NCBI GenBank assembly: GCA_947628575.1
Contig: CANRAK010000079.1
Location: 1 to 5,241, forward strand
Origin: an uncultured Clostridia bacterium
GTDB lineage: Bacteria > Bacillota > Clostridia > TANB77 > CAG-465
Direction of reading: 5' to 3'
Length of the DNA stretch: 5,241 nt
The notes under the pieces were generated by a model that was not told the DNA's origin, ran no database searches, and was given only the letters and a program-made list of their open reading frames with translations. The position numbers and the translations under genes were made by a program. Positions 4,616-5,241 of the stretch are shown here, in pieces (within the stretch, counting starts at the first letter, position 1; every line of letters starts with the position of its first letter).

Positions 4616-5241
4616 CTATATCATTTTTTGAGTAAGCTTTCCTTTTCCGTCACTATATTCAAATTTACCATAAGCTCCATTTATTATATACATTTGTGGT
4701 GGAATATGACCAATATCCACATTGTACACAATAGGTACATTATATTTAGATAGTGCTCTTTCAACTGCCTCTTTAAATGTAAAATAATCTGTATCGTTTC
4801 TTTGCACCATAGACCTGCCTATTAAAAATCCTTTTACATTTTTAAAATAGCCAATTTCATCCATTTTCCATAGTCTTCTATATAATTCACAAGAGCTAAG
4901 CTCACAGTTATCTATATACCAAATAACACCCTCATCAAATTGTGATACAAAGTTAGAAATATTATCTAGCTTTGTCCCTATAATAGCTTCAAATGTATCA
5001 ATACAACCACCAAGCATTCTTCCCTCAAATGTTACGTTATTATTTGAGCATTCATATATATTTTCTTCTGTAAGATTATAGCCTTTTAAATTACCTTCTT
5101 CAAATTCGTTTTCTTGGTATTTATCAAAACTATTTTGTATATATTCTTCTTTTTGAGTAAATAGAAAATCTAGTACATTTTCTATTGAACTATGTCGTGG
5201 TTTCATAGCATACTCACTTATATTTTCCATATGGATAGTAG
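4616..5241 (-). CDS. S66-family peptidase (LD-carboxypeptidase/MccF type), C-terminal part; 5' end outside window
   Basis: S66 serine peptidases cleave L,D bonds of muropeptides (LdcA, cell-wall recycling) or detoxify microcin C-like compounds (MccF). The visible part is about 208 residues; the frame stays open through the right edge (codons T-I-H before the first visible Met at 5228-5230), so that Met is internal and the N-terminal half with the nucleophilic Ser is off-window. Counting from that Met: K-P-R-H at 10-13, GGCIDTF at 74-80, WYIDNCE at 104-110 with E110 the expected catalytic Glu, KGFLIGR at 133-139, and V-D-I-G-H-I-P-P at 171-178 with H175 the catalytic His. The closing GAYGKFEY and the stop match a normal C-terminus. 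The NALDFL-like segment after KPRH resembles the MccF branch more than classical LdcA, so the substrate is open. It converges on the nuclease gene across a shared terminator. Confidence 0.88.
   Translation of the reverse strand, partial: TIHMENISEYAMKPRHSSIENVLDFLFTQKEEYIQNSFDKYQENEFEEGNLKGYNLTEENIYECSNNNVTFEGRMLGGCIDTFEAIIGTKLDNISNFVSQFDEGVIWYIDNCELSSCELYRRLWKMDEIGYFKNVKGFLIGRSMVQRNDTDYFTFKEAVERALSKYNVPIVYNVDIGHIPPQMYIINGAYGKFEYSDGKGKLTQKMI

Noticed and set aside
5228..5230. ATG as the start of a truncated S66 peptidase
   Set aside because: The frame remains open to the window edge and the upstream codons fit the family, so the gene is simply cut by the window; there is no evidence for a pseudogene.

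Overview
The window looks like chromosomal DNA from a low-GC Firmicute, most likely a member of the Clostridia. The evidence is the strong A+T bias (roughly 70% by eye), AGGAGG-type ribosome binding sites, near-consensus TTGACA/TATAAT promoters with 17-base spacers, a T-box riboswitch in front of a tRNA synthetase gene, and QueH, a queuosine enzyme common in anaerobes and Firmicutes. TGA is used as a real stop (end of the gene at 3261-3992) and Trp is encoded by TGG, so this is the standard bacterial code and not a Mollicute. I cannot name the genus.

Layout, left to right. Positions 1-280 (minus strand) hold the 5' end of thrS, threonyl-tRNA synthetase; the visible protein begins directly at the editing domain and has no N-terminal TGS domain. 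Positions 281-647 hold its regulatory leader: a consensus promoter (619-647), a T-box leader RNA with threonine specifier, a canonical antiterminator with the 7-nt UGGAACC bulge (421-459) and a competing terminator (389-430). Below the terminator are a possible 7-codon mini-ORF with an excellent Shine-Dalgarno and a 12-bp tandem repeat.

Positions 648-3155 (minus strand) are a tight three-gene operon read ruvB, then queH, then a membrane-anchored protein of unknown function with an EF-hand-like DLNGDG loop. It starts at a near-consensus promoter at 3179-3207, so ruvB is the first gene of its transcript and ruvA is not next to it. No terminator separates this operon from the thrS promoter, so readthrough would enter the T-box.

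Positions 3261-4592 (plus strand) encode two membrane-anchored extracytoplasmic enzymes: a NodB/CE4 polysaccharide deacetylase and a thermonuclease-family (SNase) nuclease. They end in a hairpin terminator (4577-4610) that overlaps the nuclease stop codon and probably works in both directions. Converging on it from the right edge is the C-terminal part of an S66 (LD-carboxypeptidase/MccF) peptidase, 4616-5241, whose 5' end lies outside the window.

Functionally, the left part serves tRNA charging and modification plus Holliday-junction repair, and the right part is directed at the cell envelope (peptidoglycan or glycan deacetylation, muropeptide cleavage) and extracellular nucleic acid. I found no mobile element, CRISPR array, rRNA or tRNA gene. 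Most of the window is ordinary chromosomal content; the most noteworthy points are the details of the thrS leader and the TGS-less ThrRS.
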